A stretch of DNA of 64,000 nt from Sphingomonas piscis (GTDB taxonomy: Bacteria; Pseudomonadota; Alphaproteobacteria; Sphingomonadales; Sphingomonadaceae): the NCBI RefSeq assembly GCF_011300455.1, contig NZ_CP049869.1:2011501-2075500 (forward strand), given 5' to 3'. Numbering within the stretch: the stretch's first letter is position 1; every line of letters begins with the position of its first letter. Below, one piece after another: positions 55,261-64,000 of this stretch. A program made the position numbers and the translations under genes. Below the pieces are notes generated by a model, which was not told where the DNA came from, ran no database searches, and saw only the letters and a program-made list of their open reading frames with translations.

Positions 55261-56360
55261 TGGCCGTCGTCGAACAAGTCGCGATGCTGGCGCGGCTGGG
55301 AGCGAAGATATTGCGGTGGCGCCTTGACGCTTGCGCCCAGATGCGCCGCCGCGTGCCATGGCCAGCGCGGGTCGTAGAGAATGCCACGGGCCAAGGCGAT
55401 CATGTCGGCGTCGCCGGTGCCGACGATGGCCTCGGCTTGCTCATAGTCGGTGATCATGCCGACGGCGACGACGGGTATCGATGTGGACGCCTTGATCTCG
55501 CGGGCAAGAGGGACCTGGTAGCTCGGCCCGACCGGGATCTTCTGGCGTGGGTCGAGGCCGCCGCTCGACACGTGCACCGCAGCGCAGCCGCGCGCCTCCA
55601 GCTCGCCAACGAAGACCTGGCTCTGTTCAACGTCCCAGCCACCCTCGACCCAATCCGTTGCGGAGAGGCGCACCGTCACCGGCTTATCCGCGGGAAAGGC
55701 AGCACGTACGGCGTCGAACACCTCCAGCGGGAAGCGCATGCGGTTCTCAAGACTGCCGCCATAGTCGTCCTCCCGGCGGTTCGAGAGCGGCGACAGGAAC
55801 TGGTGGAGGAGATAACCGTGCGCCCCGTGGATCTGGACGGCATCCAAGCCGAGCCGCGCGGCCCGGCGCGCTGCAGACGCAAAGGCATCGCGGATGCGCT
55901 GAAGCCCCGCCACGTCCAACGCCGTGGGCGCATTCTCGCCGTCGGCGAAGGGCAGGGCAGAGGGCGCTTCGGTCTGCCAGCCGTTTGCGTGATCAGGCGC
56001 GATTTGCGCGCCACCAAACCATGGCTTGTCCGTCGACGCCTTGCGTCCGGCGTGGCCGAGCTGGATGGCGATCGGCATGTCAGACCAGCGGCGTACGCTG
56101 TCCAGAACCTTGGCCATCGCAGCTTCATTCTCGTCCGACCACAAGCCGACATCGCCATAGCTGATGCGGCCCTCGGGCGTGACCGCCGTCGCCTCGATCG
56201 TCAGCAGCGCCGCACCCGACTGAGCAAGGGTGCCGAGGTGGATCGTATGCCAGTCGGTCATGCAGCCGTCTTCGGCCGAATATTGGCACATCGGCGCGAT
56301 CACGATCCGATTGGCGAGGGTGAGGCTTCCGACCTCGAGCGGCGTGAAGAGTGCGGACAT
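55257..56360 (-). CDS. Old yellow enzyme family NADH:flavin oxidoreductase (YqjM-like)
   Basis: An FMN ene-reductase of 367 residues that reduces activated C=C bonds. NRIVIAPMCQYSAEDG shows the cysteine and tyrosine near residues 25 and 27 that mark the YqjM (thermophilic-like) class, QLGHAGRK and QIHGAHGYLLHQFLSP give the substrate-binding histidines, and ENRMRFPLEVFDAVR completes the barrel signature. The physiological substrate cannot be read from sequence. Coupled to the downstream methyltransferase by a 4-bp overlap. Confidence 0.92.
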   Translation of the reverse strand: MSALFTPLEVGSLTLANRIVIAPMCQYSAEDGCMTDWHTIHLGTLAQSGAALLTIEATAVTPEGRISYGDVGLWSDENEAAMAKVLDSVRRWSDMPIAIQLGHAGRKASTDKPWFGGAQIAPDHANGWQTEAPSALPFADGENAPTALDVAGLQRIRDAFASAARRAARLGLDAVQIHGAHGYLLHQFLSPLSNRREDDYGGSLENRMRFPLEVFDAVRAAFPADKPVTVRLSATDWVEGGWDVEQSQVFVGELEARGCAAVHVSSGGLDPRQKIPVGPSYQVPLAREIKASTSIPVVAVGMITDYEQAEAIVGTGDADMIALARGILYDPRWPWHAAAHLGASVKAPPQYLRSQPRQHRDLFDDGQ

Positions 56361-56382
56361 GAGCTTCCTTCAGGATAGAAGA

Positions 56383-57381
56383 TTAAGCGGCGCGGCGCGC
56401 GTCCTGGCCGACGGCATCCATCAGCAACGTGTAGGACTTCAGCCTAGCCGCAGGATCGTAGATCTGAGACGTGACGATCAGCTCGTCGGCACCCGTGCGC
56501 GCAACGAAGGCCGCAACCTGGTCGCGCACCGTCGCCGGGCTGCCGACCGCCGATGAGGACAGCACCTGGCGAAGCATGGCGCGGGCCTGCAGCGGCAAAT
56601 CGTCGGCAAAGCCCGGCTTGGGCGGCGGCAATTTGATCGGGTTGCCGGTGCGCAGGGCGACGAATGCCTGTTGCTGCGACGTGGCGAGCAGTTCCGCTTC
56701 CTCGTCGGTGTCGGCGGCAAAGCAATTGAAGCCCAGCATCACGTAGGGCTTGTCCAGCTGTTCCGACGGCTGGAAGCGGTGGCGGTATAGGTCGATCGCC
56801 TCCATCATCTGCCCTGGCGCGAAATGCGATGCGAAGGCGTAGGGCAGACCGAGCATCGCCGCGAGCTGCGCGCCGAACAGGCTGGAACCGAGAATCCACA
56901 CGGGCACCGACAAACCTTCGCCGGGCACCGCGCGAACCTTGTTCTCACCACCACGGAAGTATTCCATCAGCTCGACAACATCGCGCGGGAATTGGTTCTC
57001 GTCGGATGTCAGGCCGCGACGCAGGGCGTAGGCCGCGGCCTGATCGGTGCCGGGAGCGCGGCCCAGGCCCAAGTCGACTCGCCCGGGATAAAGCGACTCA
57101 AGCGTCCCGAACTGCTCCGCAATCGTCAGCGGCGCATGGTTGGGCAGCATGATCCCGCCCGCGCCGATACGGATGGTCGACGTCTGGCTGCCGACGTAGG
57201 CGAGCGCCACGGCAGTCGCCGCGCTGGCGATCCCCGGCATGGAATGGTGCTCCGCCATCCAGAAGCGGCGATAGCCCAGCCGCTCCGCGTGGCGGGCAAG
57301 CTCGGCCGACTGCCGGAACGAATCGGCGGCGGTCGAACCTTCAGGGATAGGGGCGAGGTCGAGGACGGAAAGCGGCACCAT
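56383..57381 (-). CDS. LLM class flavin-dependent oxidoreductase
   Basis: A 332-residue luciferase-like TIM-barrel protein. Typical elements are [12 protein letters not shown] at the start, [31 protein letters not shown], and [17 protein letters not shown]. It is closest in layout to the bacterial YhbW/MsnO8-like single-component group. Substrate unknown. ATG 57381 is chosen over a TTG at 57402 because the family starts with the LSVLDL strand. Adjacent on the same strand to the old yellow enzyme gene, a second FMN enzyme. Confidence 0.88.
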   Translation of the reverse strand: MVPLSVLDLAPIPEGSTAADSFRQSAELARHAERLGYRRFWMAEHHSMPGIASAATAVALAYVGSQTSTIRIGAGGIMLPNHAPLTIAEQFGTLESLYPGRVDLGLGRAPGTDQAAAYALRRGLTSDENQFPRDVVELMEYFRGGENKVRAVPGEGLSVPVWILGSSLFGAQLAAMLGLPYAFASHFAPGQMMEAIDLYRHRFQPSEQLDKPYVMLGFNCFAADTDEEAELLATSQQQAFVALRTGNPIKLPPPKPGFADDLPLQARAMLRQVLSSSAVGSPATVRDQVAAFVARTGADELIVTSQIYDPAARLKSYTLLMDAVGQDARRAA

Positions 57382-57421
57382 CCCGGCCAAGTGGGAAGGC
57401 AACCGCGTTATTCAATCCCGC

Positions 57422-58369
57422 TCAGGCGGCGTCGCGAAGCTCCACGCGGACATTCTGCGACAGGCATTCGGCAGCGCCGGTCAGCACAGCTTCGCGCTGC
57501 TCGACCCGCCACGACGGCGCACCGATGACCAGGCGGCTGAAGTTGCGGCGGCCGTTGAATGCCGCGTCGAATGCCGGGCGTGCGCTGGATTCCAGCAGGC
57601 GCGCGCCGCGGCCGCCGGTGATCATCACGCCCTGCCACGCGCCATAGGCATGCATCAGGTTGACCGCGAACCGGCCAAGGAGGTTGGCGAGGATCTTGGG
57701 ACGGTCGCTGTCCGGAATGTCGCCCGCCTGGCTCCAGATCTGACCCTGGCGATCGAGCATCAGCATCTTTTCCCAGCTGACATACTGGTTGATGCCCTTG
57801 GCAGCATGGGCCAGCCGCTCCTCGCGCTCACAAGCGGGCGAGAAGTCCATGTGGCCTGATTCGGTCTCAAGGATGCGGATCACCCCGTCGCGGTCGACGT
57901 CGATGATCGCGGCGCCGACGCCTTCTTCCACCATCAGCATGATGTAACGGCCGGTACGGTTGAGGTTGGGCGATCCGATGCCGCGCAATGTCTCCATTGT
58001 CGCGGTACCGGAACGGGTCGCCCAGGCGCGGGCCGCCACGTCGTTGATGATGATGACGTCCTTGCCGAACACCGCGGCAAGGCCGGAGCGGGTTATTGTC
58101 CACCGCGACCGGACGAGCGACAGAGTCTCACCGCTGGTCGCGCCGGCGATGGCCATCGCGCAGTTGAGGCCGCGAAGGGCGACTCCGCTTTCACGTTCGA
58201 ATTGCTGAAGCGCGTCGGTGAAGGTCGGCAGCCCCCGAATGTCGATCTGCCGAATATTCGCGAGCCGCGGACGGTCGGAGGGCGTAGCCGTCGCAAAGCG
58301 AAGCACGCCTTCTGACGACGCTTCGATCATTAGCCACGGTCGTGACTCTGCTGAGGACGCACCAAACAT
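57422..58369 (-). CDS. Glucokinase-like protein with degenerate nucleotide motifs
   Basis: A 315-residue protein alignable to the Glk family by AIAGATSGETLSL, VIIINDVAARA (the catalytic aspartate region), the ETESGHMDFSP motif and AYGAWQGVMITGGRGARLL. However the N-terminal phosphate motif DxGGTN is absent (LMIEASSEGVLRFA instead), and the usual GTGLG loop reads MVEEGVGAA. It may be a non-catalytic sugar sensor or a kinase with altered nucleotide use. ATG 58369 follows GGAGAG by 8 bases. It stands divergent from lpd. Confidence 0.72.
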   Translation of the reverse strand: MFGASSAESRPWLMIEASSEGVLRFATATPSDRPRLANIRQIDIRGLPTFTDALQQFERESGVALRGLNCAMAIAGATSGETLSLVRSRWTITRSGLAAVFGKDVIIINDVAARAWATRSGTATMETLRGIGSPNLNRTGRYIMLMVEEGVGAAIIDVDRDGVIRILETESGHMDFSPACEREERLAHAAKGINQYVSWEKMLMLDRQGQIWSQAGDIPDSDRPKILANLLGRFAVNLMHAYGAWQGVMITGGRGARLLESSARPAFDAAFNGRRNFSRLVIGAPSWRVEQREAVLTGAAECLSQNVRVELRDAA

Positions 58370-58499
58370 ATTAACTCTCTCCGAGCCTCTTCTTATGACG
58401 GCACTGTTACACGCTCCCGCGTTAAACATCTGTTACCTCTCGACGCATGCTGCACCGAAGGTTTAAGGGCGCGGCAAACTTCCCATATTGAGGTGCATG

Positions 58500-59897
58500 A
58501 TGGCCGACGGCTTCGACTTCGACGTGCTTGTGATTGGCGCTGGGCCCGGCGGCTACGTGGCGGCGATCCGCGCGGCGCAGCTCGGCCTGAAGACGGCGTG
58601 CGCGGAAAGCCGCGAGACGCTGGGCGGTACCTGCCTCAACGTCGGCTGCATTCCTTCCAAGGCGCTGCTGCACGCCTCTGAATTGTTCGAAGAGGCCGCG
58701 CACGGAACACTCGCCAAATGGGGCGTGAAGGCCGGCAATGTCGAGCTCGACCTGGACACGATGCACGGCACCCGCCGCGAGGCGGTGAAGGGCCTGACCG
58801 GAGGCATCGAGTTCCTGTTCAAGAAGAACAAGATCGAGTGGCTGAAGGGCTTGGCATCGTTCGAAGGCGCCAACAGCGTCAAGGTTGGCGACCGCGCCGT
58901 TACGGCCAAGAACATCGTCATCGCCACCGGCTCATCGGTCACGCCGCTTCCCGGCATCGCGGTCGACCAGGAACGGATCGTCGACTCGACGGGTGCGCTG
59001 GAGCTTTCCGAAGTGCCGAGCCACCTCGTCGTGATCGGCGGTGGCGTCATCGGGCTTGAACTCGGCTCGGTGTGGAAGCGTCTGGGTGCCAAGGTGACCG
59101 TGGTCGAGTATCTCGATCAGATCCTGCCCGGCATGGACGGTGAGGTCCGCAGGGAAGCCAACAAGATCTTCAAGAAGCAGGGCTTCGAGTTCAAGCTTTC
59201 AACCAAGGTCACTGGCGCCGAGCGCAAGGGTGATACGGTGGCCCTCACGGTCGAACCCGCGCCTGGCGGCGCTGCCGAGACGATCGAGGCAAGCCATGTG
59301 CTGGTCTCCATCGGCCGGCGCCCCAACACTGACGGGCTCGCGCTCGACAAGGCAGGCCTGCAGGTCAACAATCGCGGCCAGATTGAGACCGACCATGACT
59401 TCCGCACCTCCGTTCCGGGCATTTGGGCGATCGGCGACGTCATCCCCGGCCCGATGCTTGCCCATAAGGCGGAAGACGAAGGCATCGCCGTTGCGGAGAA
59501 TATCGCCGGCCTGACCGGAATCGTGAACCACGACGTCATTCCCAGCGTGGTCTACACCAATCCGGAAATCGCCGGTGTCGGCCTGACGGAGGAGCAGGCG
59601 AAGGAGCATGGTGAGGTCAAGGTCGGCAAGTTCCCGATGCTCGCCAACAGCCGCGCCAAGACCAACCATGAGCCCGATGGCTTCGTGAAGGTCATCGCCG
59701 ATGCGAAGACCGACCGCGTCCTCGGCGTCTGGGTGATCGCCTCGGTCGGCGGGACGATGATCGCTCAGGCCGCGCAAGCGATGGAGTTCGGCGCCACCAG
59801 CGAGGACATTGCCTACACCTGCCACGCCCACCCGACTCACAGCGAGGCGCTCAAGGAAGCAGCGATGGCGGTGACCGGCAAGCCGATCCACATCTAA
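58500..59897 (+). CDS. lpd: Dihydrolipoyl dehydrogenase (E3)
   Basis: Lpd reoxidises lipoyl groups of 2-oxoacid dehydrogenases with NAD+. The 465-residue flavoprotein has the FAD motif VIGAGPGGYVAAIRAAQ, the redox disulfide GGTCLNVGCIPSKALL, the NAD motif VVIGGGVIGLELGSVW and the catalytic histidine in HAHPTHSEALKEA. ATG 58500 lies 6 bases after GAGG; ATG 58497 is in frame and equally possible. It is separated from sucAB, so it probably has its own promoter and may serve more than one complex. Stop shared with the convergent GNAT gene in CTAA. Confidence 0.96.
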   Translation: MADGFDFDVLVIGAGPGGYVAAIRAAQLGLKTACAESRETLGGTCLNVGCIPSKALLHASELFEEAAHGTLAKWGVKAGNVELDLDTMHGTRREAVKGLTGGIEFLFKKNKIEWLKGLASFEGANSVKVGDRAVTAKNIVIATGSSVTPLPGIAVDQERIVDSTGALELSEVPSHLVVIGGGVIGLELGSVWKRLGAKVTVVEYLDQILPGMDGEVRREANKIFKKQGFEFKLSTKVTGAERKGDTVALTVEPAPGGAAETIEASHVLVSIGRRPNTDGLALDKAGLQVNNRGQIETDHDFRTSVPGIWAIGDVIPGPMLAHKAEDEGIAVAENIAGLTGIVNHDVIPSVVYTNPEIAGVGLTEEQAKEHGEVKVGKFPMLANSRAKTNHEPDGFVKVIADAKTDRVLGVWVIASVGGTMIAQAAQAMEFGATSEDIAYTCHAHPTHSEALKEAAMAVTGKPIHI

Positions 59898-60448
59898 CCG
59901 ACGGGCAGCGCCTCGAAGCAATCGCGGCAGGCCTTCAACTCGCCCGGCGGGTTCGTCCTTGGCGCGAGGTCGCGCTGATAGCGCGCGACATCCGACCAGC
60001 CACTGAGCTTGAAGCCGACGCCGCGCTCCACGCCCATCAGTCGGAAGCCGAGCGCTTCGTGAAGGCCGATGCTCGCGTCGTTGGGCAAGGCGATCCCGGC
60101 GAATGCGCTGGTAAAGCCCTGGTTTTCCAGCAGGGTCAGGTGCGCCGACAGCAAAGCCTTGCCTAGCCCTTGGCCCTTCGCGCTCTCGGCAAGGTAGATT
60201 CCGGTCTCCACACTCCAGCGATAGGCGGCGCGGGCGCGCATCGTGGCCGTCGAAGTGTAACCGGAGATGATGCCGTCCTTCTCCAGCACCAGCCAGGGAT
60301 GGCAGGGATTACTCATCCGCTGCACGATCTCATCCGCCGCCGGCGGCACTTCCTCGAATGTGATGCGCGTGTCCGCGACATAAGGGCGGTAGATGGCGGC
60401 AATCGCGGACGAATCCTCCGCCCGCGCCAGCCGGATCAGGACAGCCAC
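59894..60448 (-). CDS. GNAT family N-acetyltransferase (phosphinothricin acetyltransferase-like)
   Basis: A 184-residue acetyl-CoA-dependent transferase. LIRLARAEDSSAIAAIYRPYV with TFEEVPP is the start typical of the PAT/Bar-like group, and the CoA loop follows in SAKGQGLGKALLSAH. The C-terminus carries CRDCFEAL. The group acetylates amino groups of small molecules such as amino acid analogues; the natural substrate is not known. GTG start lies within the last codons of sppA (13-bp overlap), so translation is coupled to sppA. Confidence 0.85.
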   Translation of the reverse strand: MAVLIRLARAEDSSAIAAIYRPYVADTRITFEEVPPAADEIVQRMSNPCHPWLVLEKDGIISGYTSTATMRARAAYRWSVETGIYLAESAKGQGLGKALLSAHLTLLENQGFTSAFAGIALPNDASIGLHEALGFRLMGVERGVGFKLSGWSDVARYQRDLAPRTNPPGELKACRDCFEALPVG

Positions 60449-62286
60449 GCCGCAATCCGCTCCAGCAAACCGGATCGGGGGGCGTCATTGCGTGCCGGTA
60501 AGCCGGGGCATTCCAGGCACCGGACCTGGATCGTCGGGCCGGACAGGATCATCCGCGCATCGGTCAGCGCCCGCGCGACGATTGTCTCGGCATCGCCACG
60601 CAGCCCCGCGAACGCATCTTGCGAAGCATCCTCGTCCTCCGCTCCGGCAAGCGTTGCGATCAGGCTTTCCGTCAAGCTCCTGGGCCGCTCGAGGTCGCGC
60701 ACGCCGCGATTGTCCTCATCCAGCTTGGCGAGCTCGCCCGCTTTGGCAATCGCCTCTTCCATGCCGCCGAAGCCGTCGACCAGCCCGATCTGTCGCGCGG
60801 ACCCGCCATCCCACACCCGACCTTGCGCGATCCGGTCGATCTCGGCCGGCGATTTACGACGAGACTGCCCGACGATGCCGAGGAAGCGTCTATACGTGGA
60901 CTCGACGCCCGTTTGGATCAGTTGGCTGACCTCCGGTGACGGGCCGCGCAGCAGGTCCGGCTCACCGGACAGCGGCGTCGATTTGACGCCGTCAGCGCCC
61001 ACTCCGAGCTTCTGCAAGGTGCCCTGAAAACTCGGAAGGACGCCGAACACGCCGATCGATCCGGTGATCGTCGAGGGCTCGGCGTAGATGAAGTCCGCCG
61101 GCGTCGAAACCCAATAGCCGCCCGATGCGGCGACATTGCCCATCGACACCACGATCGGCATCTTCTTTTCCTTCGCGGCAAGCAGCGCCTGCCGGATGCG
61201 CTCGGACGCTGTGACCGATCCGCCCGGGCTGTCCACCCGAACCACTAGCGCCTTCAGGTCGTCGTTTCGCAGCGCCGCCTCGATGGACTCGGCGATACTG
61301 TCGCCACCGGCCGTGCCCTGAGGCGACTTGCCGTCGACGATCATGCCCGCGATCGTCACCACCCCGATCGTGCCGCTGCTGTTGGGCTTCACCTTGTCCC
61401 GAATGTAGGATTCCAGCTTGATCGACGCGAAGCCGTCCCCGCGGTCGCTCTTGCCGCCAAGTTGCTCCAGCCGTTGCTCGTAAGCGCGCCGGTCGGCGAC
61501 CTTGTCGACCAGCCCGGCGCGCAGAGCCGCCTGCGCGATATCGCCGCCCGCCGCCTGGACCGCGCCATTCATGTTGCCCAGGAAAAGGTCGACGTTGGCA
61601 TTCGGGCGAAGCTGCTGCACCCGCTCCCGCCACGTTTCGAGCAGGGCGCCCGTCAGTGCCTGATAATTGGCGCGAGCCTCGGGCGACATGTCGCTGCGCG
61701 TGTAGGGCTCGACCGCCGATTTGTAGGTCCCTACCCGGTAGATGTTCGCGGTGACGCCCAGCTTGTCGAGCAATCCCTTGTAATAGAGATTGCTTCCGCC
61801 CGGTCCCGTAACCACGACCGCGCCCAGTGGGTTCAGCCAGATCTCCGACGCTGCTGCGGCTACGAGATAACCGGCGTCGCTATAGCCTGTGGCGTAAGCA
61901 ACCACGGGCTTGCCTGACTTCCGGACCCGGGCGACCGCCTCGGCAAGGTCTGCCGCTCCCGTCTGTCCGCCAGCCGAGAAGCCGTCCAGTTCCAGTGCGA
62001 CGGCCTTGACGCTGCCGTCGGTGCGCGCCGCATCCAGCGCCGCGATCATGTCGCGCAGGCGATACTCCCGCGTTGCGCTTCCACCGGCGAGTTCGCTGAG
62101 CCTGGCGCCCGCGGGTTGCTCCATGACCGGCCGGCTCAGCTTCATCGCCAGGACGCCGCTTCCCGCCGGCTCGGGCGAGGAACGCAGAACGGCGTAGAGC
62201 GCGCCGAAGAACAGCAGCAGGAGCAGCAGGACCAACGCATCCTTGATCCCGACCAGCAGCTTCCAGATGGCGGACACGAACTTCAT
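60436..62286 (-). CDS. sppA: Signal peptide peptidase SppA, 67K type
   Basis: SppA is an inner-membrane serine protease that degrades cleaved signal peptides. The 616-residue protein has an N-terminal membrane anchor (about residues 13-33) and two ClpP-like halves. The general-base lysine lies in YRVGTYKSAVEPY of the first half and the nucleophile in SMGNVAASGGYW of the second. Length fits the fused 67-kDa type rather than the short form. Overlaps the GNAT gene downstream. Confidence 0.94.
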   Translation of the reverse strand: MKFVSAIWKLLVGIKDALVLLLLLLFFGALYAVLRSSPEPAGSGVLAMKLSRPVMEQPAGARLSELAGGSATREYRLRDMIAALDAARTDGSVKAVALELDGFSAGGQTGAADLAEAVARVRKSGKPVVAYATGYSDAGYLVAAAASEIWLNPLGAVVVTGPGGSNLYYKGLLDKLGVTANIYRVGTYKSAVEPYTRSDMSPEARANYQALTGALLETWRERVQQLRPNANVDLFLGNMNGAVQAAGGDIAQAALRAGLVDKVADRRAYEQRLEQLGGKSDRGDGFASIKLESYIRDKVKPNSSGTIGVVTIAGMIVDGKSPQGTAGGDSIAESIEAALRNDDLKALVVRVDSPGGSVTASERIRQALLAAKEKKMPIVVSMGNVAASGGYWVSTPADFIYAEPSTITGSIGVFGVLPSFQGTLQKLGVGADGVKSTPLSGEPDLLRGPSPEVSQLIQTGVESTYRRFLGIVGQSRRKSPAEIDRIAQGRVWDGGSARQIGLVDGFGGMEEAIAKAGELAKLDEDNRGVRDLERPRSLTESLIATLAGAEDEDASQDAFAGLRGDAETIVARALTDARMILSGPTIQVRCLECPGLPARNDAPRSGLLERIAAWLS

Positions 62287-62409
62287 TTGCGCACAACCTC
62301 AACCAAGTGTGTCGCTGCAAATAGTGCAGAGCAGCCTTGAAAGCGAGCAGGGCGACCGGCGCGTGCCTGCCGCATTGCGTCATCGCCCCGCACCCTTCAA
62401 TGACGCGCC

Positions 62410-63833
62410 ATGACCGATGAGGCTGAACAGGGTGTAAGGCAGGGCTGGGTGCCGGAGCTTGCGGCGACCATTGCGCTCGCCTGGCCGCTCATCCTGTCCA
62501 ACCTTACCATGGCCTTGATCAATGCTACCGACGTGGTGCTGATCGGCTGGCTCGGCCCGCGTCAGCTTGCGGCGGCGACGCTCGGCCTCAATCTCACCTG
62601 GGCCTTTACCCTGTTCGCCATGGGCGTCGTGACCGCCGGCTCGCCGATGATGGCGACTGCACTCGGCGCCAAGGTGAAAAGCGTTCGCGACGTTCGCCGC
62701 ACCTTTCGGCAGTCGCTCTGGCTGGTTGCAATCATGGTGGCGCCGCTGTGGCTGGTGCTGTGGAATGCCGAGCCATTGATCCTCGCGCTCGGCCAGCAGC
62801 CGGAACTGGCCAGTGAGGCGGCACTGTTCCTCCACGGCTATATGTGGTCGGCGCTGCCCTTCCTCCTGTTCCAGGCGATGCGCAATTACCTGTCCGCCGT
62901 GCAGCGGCCGGGCTGGATTCTTGCGGTCAGCGTCGTCGGCATTGCCCTCAATGCGCTGGTCAGCTGGTCGCTGATCTTCGGCAAGTTCGGCCTTCCGGCA
63001 CTTGGATTGTTCGGCGGGGGCTTGGCAGCTCCATCGTGTGGACCTTGCTGGCGATAGGATTGGGGCTGGTCCTGCTGCGCGACCGCCAGTTCCGGCGGTT
63101 CCACCTGTTCGGTCGCTTCTGGCGTGCGGACTGGGGACGGCTTGGCCGCTTGTTGCTGCTTGGCTTGCCGATCGGCCTTGCGATGGGGTTCGAAGGCGCC
63201 GTGTTCAGCGCCGCGGCTTACCTGATGGGCCTGATCGATACGGACAGCGTCGCCGCTCACGCGATCGCGCTTCAGATCGCCGCACTCACCTTCATGGTGC
63301 CCTTAGGGCTTGGGCAGGCGGCGACCGTGCGGGTCGGGCGAGCACTTGGCGCTGGTGACCTGCAGGGGATTACGCGCGCAGGTTGGACGGCGCTCGTGAC
63401 CGGCGTCGGGTTCATGAGCCTGACGGCGCTTGCGATGTGGCTGTTCCCGACGCAATTGGTCGGGCTCTTCCTCGAAGCGGACGCCGAGCGGGGGCGGGTG
63501 ATGGGGCTTGCCGTATCGTTCCTCGCGGTCGCCGCCGCCTTTCAGATCGTCGATGGGGCGCAGGTCATTGCCGCGGGCATGCTCCGGGGCCTTCACGACA
63601 CCCGCATTCCGATGATGTTCGCTCTGTTCGGCTATTGGGTGGTCGGCATCGGCGCCGGCGTGTGGCTTGCCTTTCCGGGCGGCCTGCAGGGCGTCGGCAT
63701 CTGGATCGGGCTCGCGGTGGGCCTAGCCCTTGTCGCAGTTCTTCTGATCGTGCGCTGGTCGATGCGCCAGCGCTTGGGGCTCGTCAGTTCGGCAGTAGTT
63801 GCGTCACGCTCAGGGGCGGTCCCACTTCATTAG
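62410..63833 (+). pseudogene. MATE family multidrug exporter, reading frame broken by a 1-base deletion
   Basis: MATE proteins export cationic compounds using proton or sodium gradients. The first frame (62410-63057) encodes six membrane helices with LAWPLILSNLTMALINATDVV and ends abruptly after LGLFGGGL. The second half (from about 63020 to 63833) continues in another frame with GSSIVWTLLAIGLGL, IGLAMGFEGAVFSAAAYLMG and a normal C-terminus. One extra G in the run 63016-63020 joins them into GGGLGSSIVW and a 474-residue protein of usual MATE length. A sequencing error is as likely as a real mutation, since the gene is not essential. Confidence 0.9.
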
Positions 63834-64000
63834 CCGAGGCGGAGTCGGTGGATGACGCCGTCGACGAACTCATCGATGCTTTCCCGCTGTCGCCGTACGG
63901 CGGCGCCCGCCCAGGCCCGTGCGGCGGCTGGGTCGGCAAGGATCGAGTCCAGTGAACGAAGAACATTGTCGACCCAGCCAGGGTCGCCCGGGCGGACGGC
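63830..64000 (-). CDS. Unidentified protein, C-terminal 56 residues
   Basis: The minus-strand frame is open to the window edge and stops at 63830-63832, in TTAG shared with the MATE stop. The visible end includes GWVDNVLRSLDSILAD, Ala/Arg-rich helices and the terminus GVIHRLRLG. The helical C-terminus with a LADPAAARAW-type segment resembles the ends of some glycosyltransferases, but this is too little to assign. Coding is supported by codon pattern and the tight convergent stop. Confidence 0.5.
   Translation of the reverse strand, partial: AVRPGDPGWVDNVLRSLDSILADPAAARAWAGAAVRRQRESIDEFVDGVIHRLRLG

Overview
The window is 64 kb of gene-dense, high-GC chromosomal DNA from an alphaproteobacterium. 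The best fit is the family Sphingomonadaceae (a Sphingomonas or Sphingomicrobium-like organism). Evidence: a complete alphaproteobacterial division and cell wall cluster that includes murB and ddl between murC and ftsQ; the PhyR/NepR/EcfG general stress system, which is restricted to Alphaproteobacteria; a meso-diaminopimelate type MurE; and the dgt-argS-SPOR-nagZ-scpAB-tatABC order familiar from this class. Almost everything is core genome. I see no phage, insertion sequence, CRISPR array, tRNA or rRNA.

Layout. 1-3 kb: outer-membrane assembly (end of a YfgM-like protein, bamB) and the ribosome GTPase der. 3-9.4 kb: an orphan Hpt protein, a DUF418 membrane protein, bacterioferritin with its ferredoxin, purL, a small lipoprotein and a two-gene membrane unit. 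9.4-28 kb: the dcw cluster from mraZ to ftsZ, all on the plus strand, nearly every junction an ATGA or GTGA overlap, preceded by a MraZ-type repeat operator. 28-37.8 kb: a TPR/SPOR protein, dgt, a secreted protein, argS, a second SPOR protein, nagZ, scpAB and tatABC. 37.6-41.5 kb: the general stress response locus. A PhyP-like kinase and nepR face phyR across a shared promoter region, followed by a 47-residue membrane protein with a near-perfect EcfG promoter and the sigma factor ecfG. 41.5-48 kb: glnE, a 1-Cys peroxiredoxin, zapE, sdhB and an RcnB-like secreted protein. 48-60 kb: TCA cycle genes mdh, sucD, sucA, sucB and lpd, interrupted by a low-GC secreted protein and by four minus-strand genes. 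60-64 kb: a GNAT acetyltransferase, sppA, a MATE exporter and the end of an unidentified gene.

How the genes work together. The dcw block makes the peptidoglycan precursor (MurB-F, Ddl, MraY, MurG) and polymerises it at the septum (FtsW, FtsI, FtsL, FtsQ, FtsA, FtsZ). NagZ and the two SPOR proteins also act on or bind peptidoglycan, and ZapE is a division-linked ATPase. The stress locus is a partner-switch circuit: phosphorylated PhyR sequesters NepR and frees EcfG, which recognises GGAAC...CGTT promoters seen inside the locus itself.

Sequence quality matters here. ftsZ and the MATE gene are each broken by what looks like one missing G in a G run, and tatC carries an implausible tail that passes through a run of nine Gs. 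Because ftsZ is essential, these are most simply read as consensus errors rather than biology. The observations most worth follow-up are the EcfG-promoter small membrane protein, the degenerate PhyP-like kinase, the MraZ box, the GANTC-rich ftsZ promoter, a glucokinase-like protein that has lost its nucleotide motifs, and the low-GC gene wedged between mdh and sucD.
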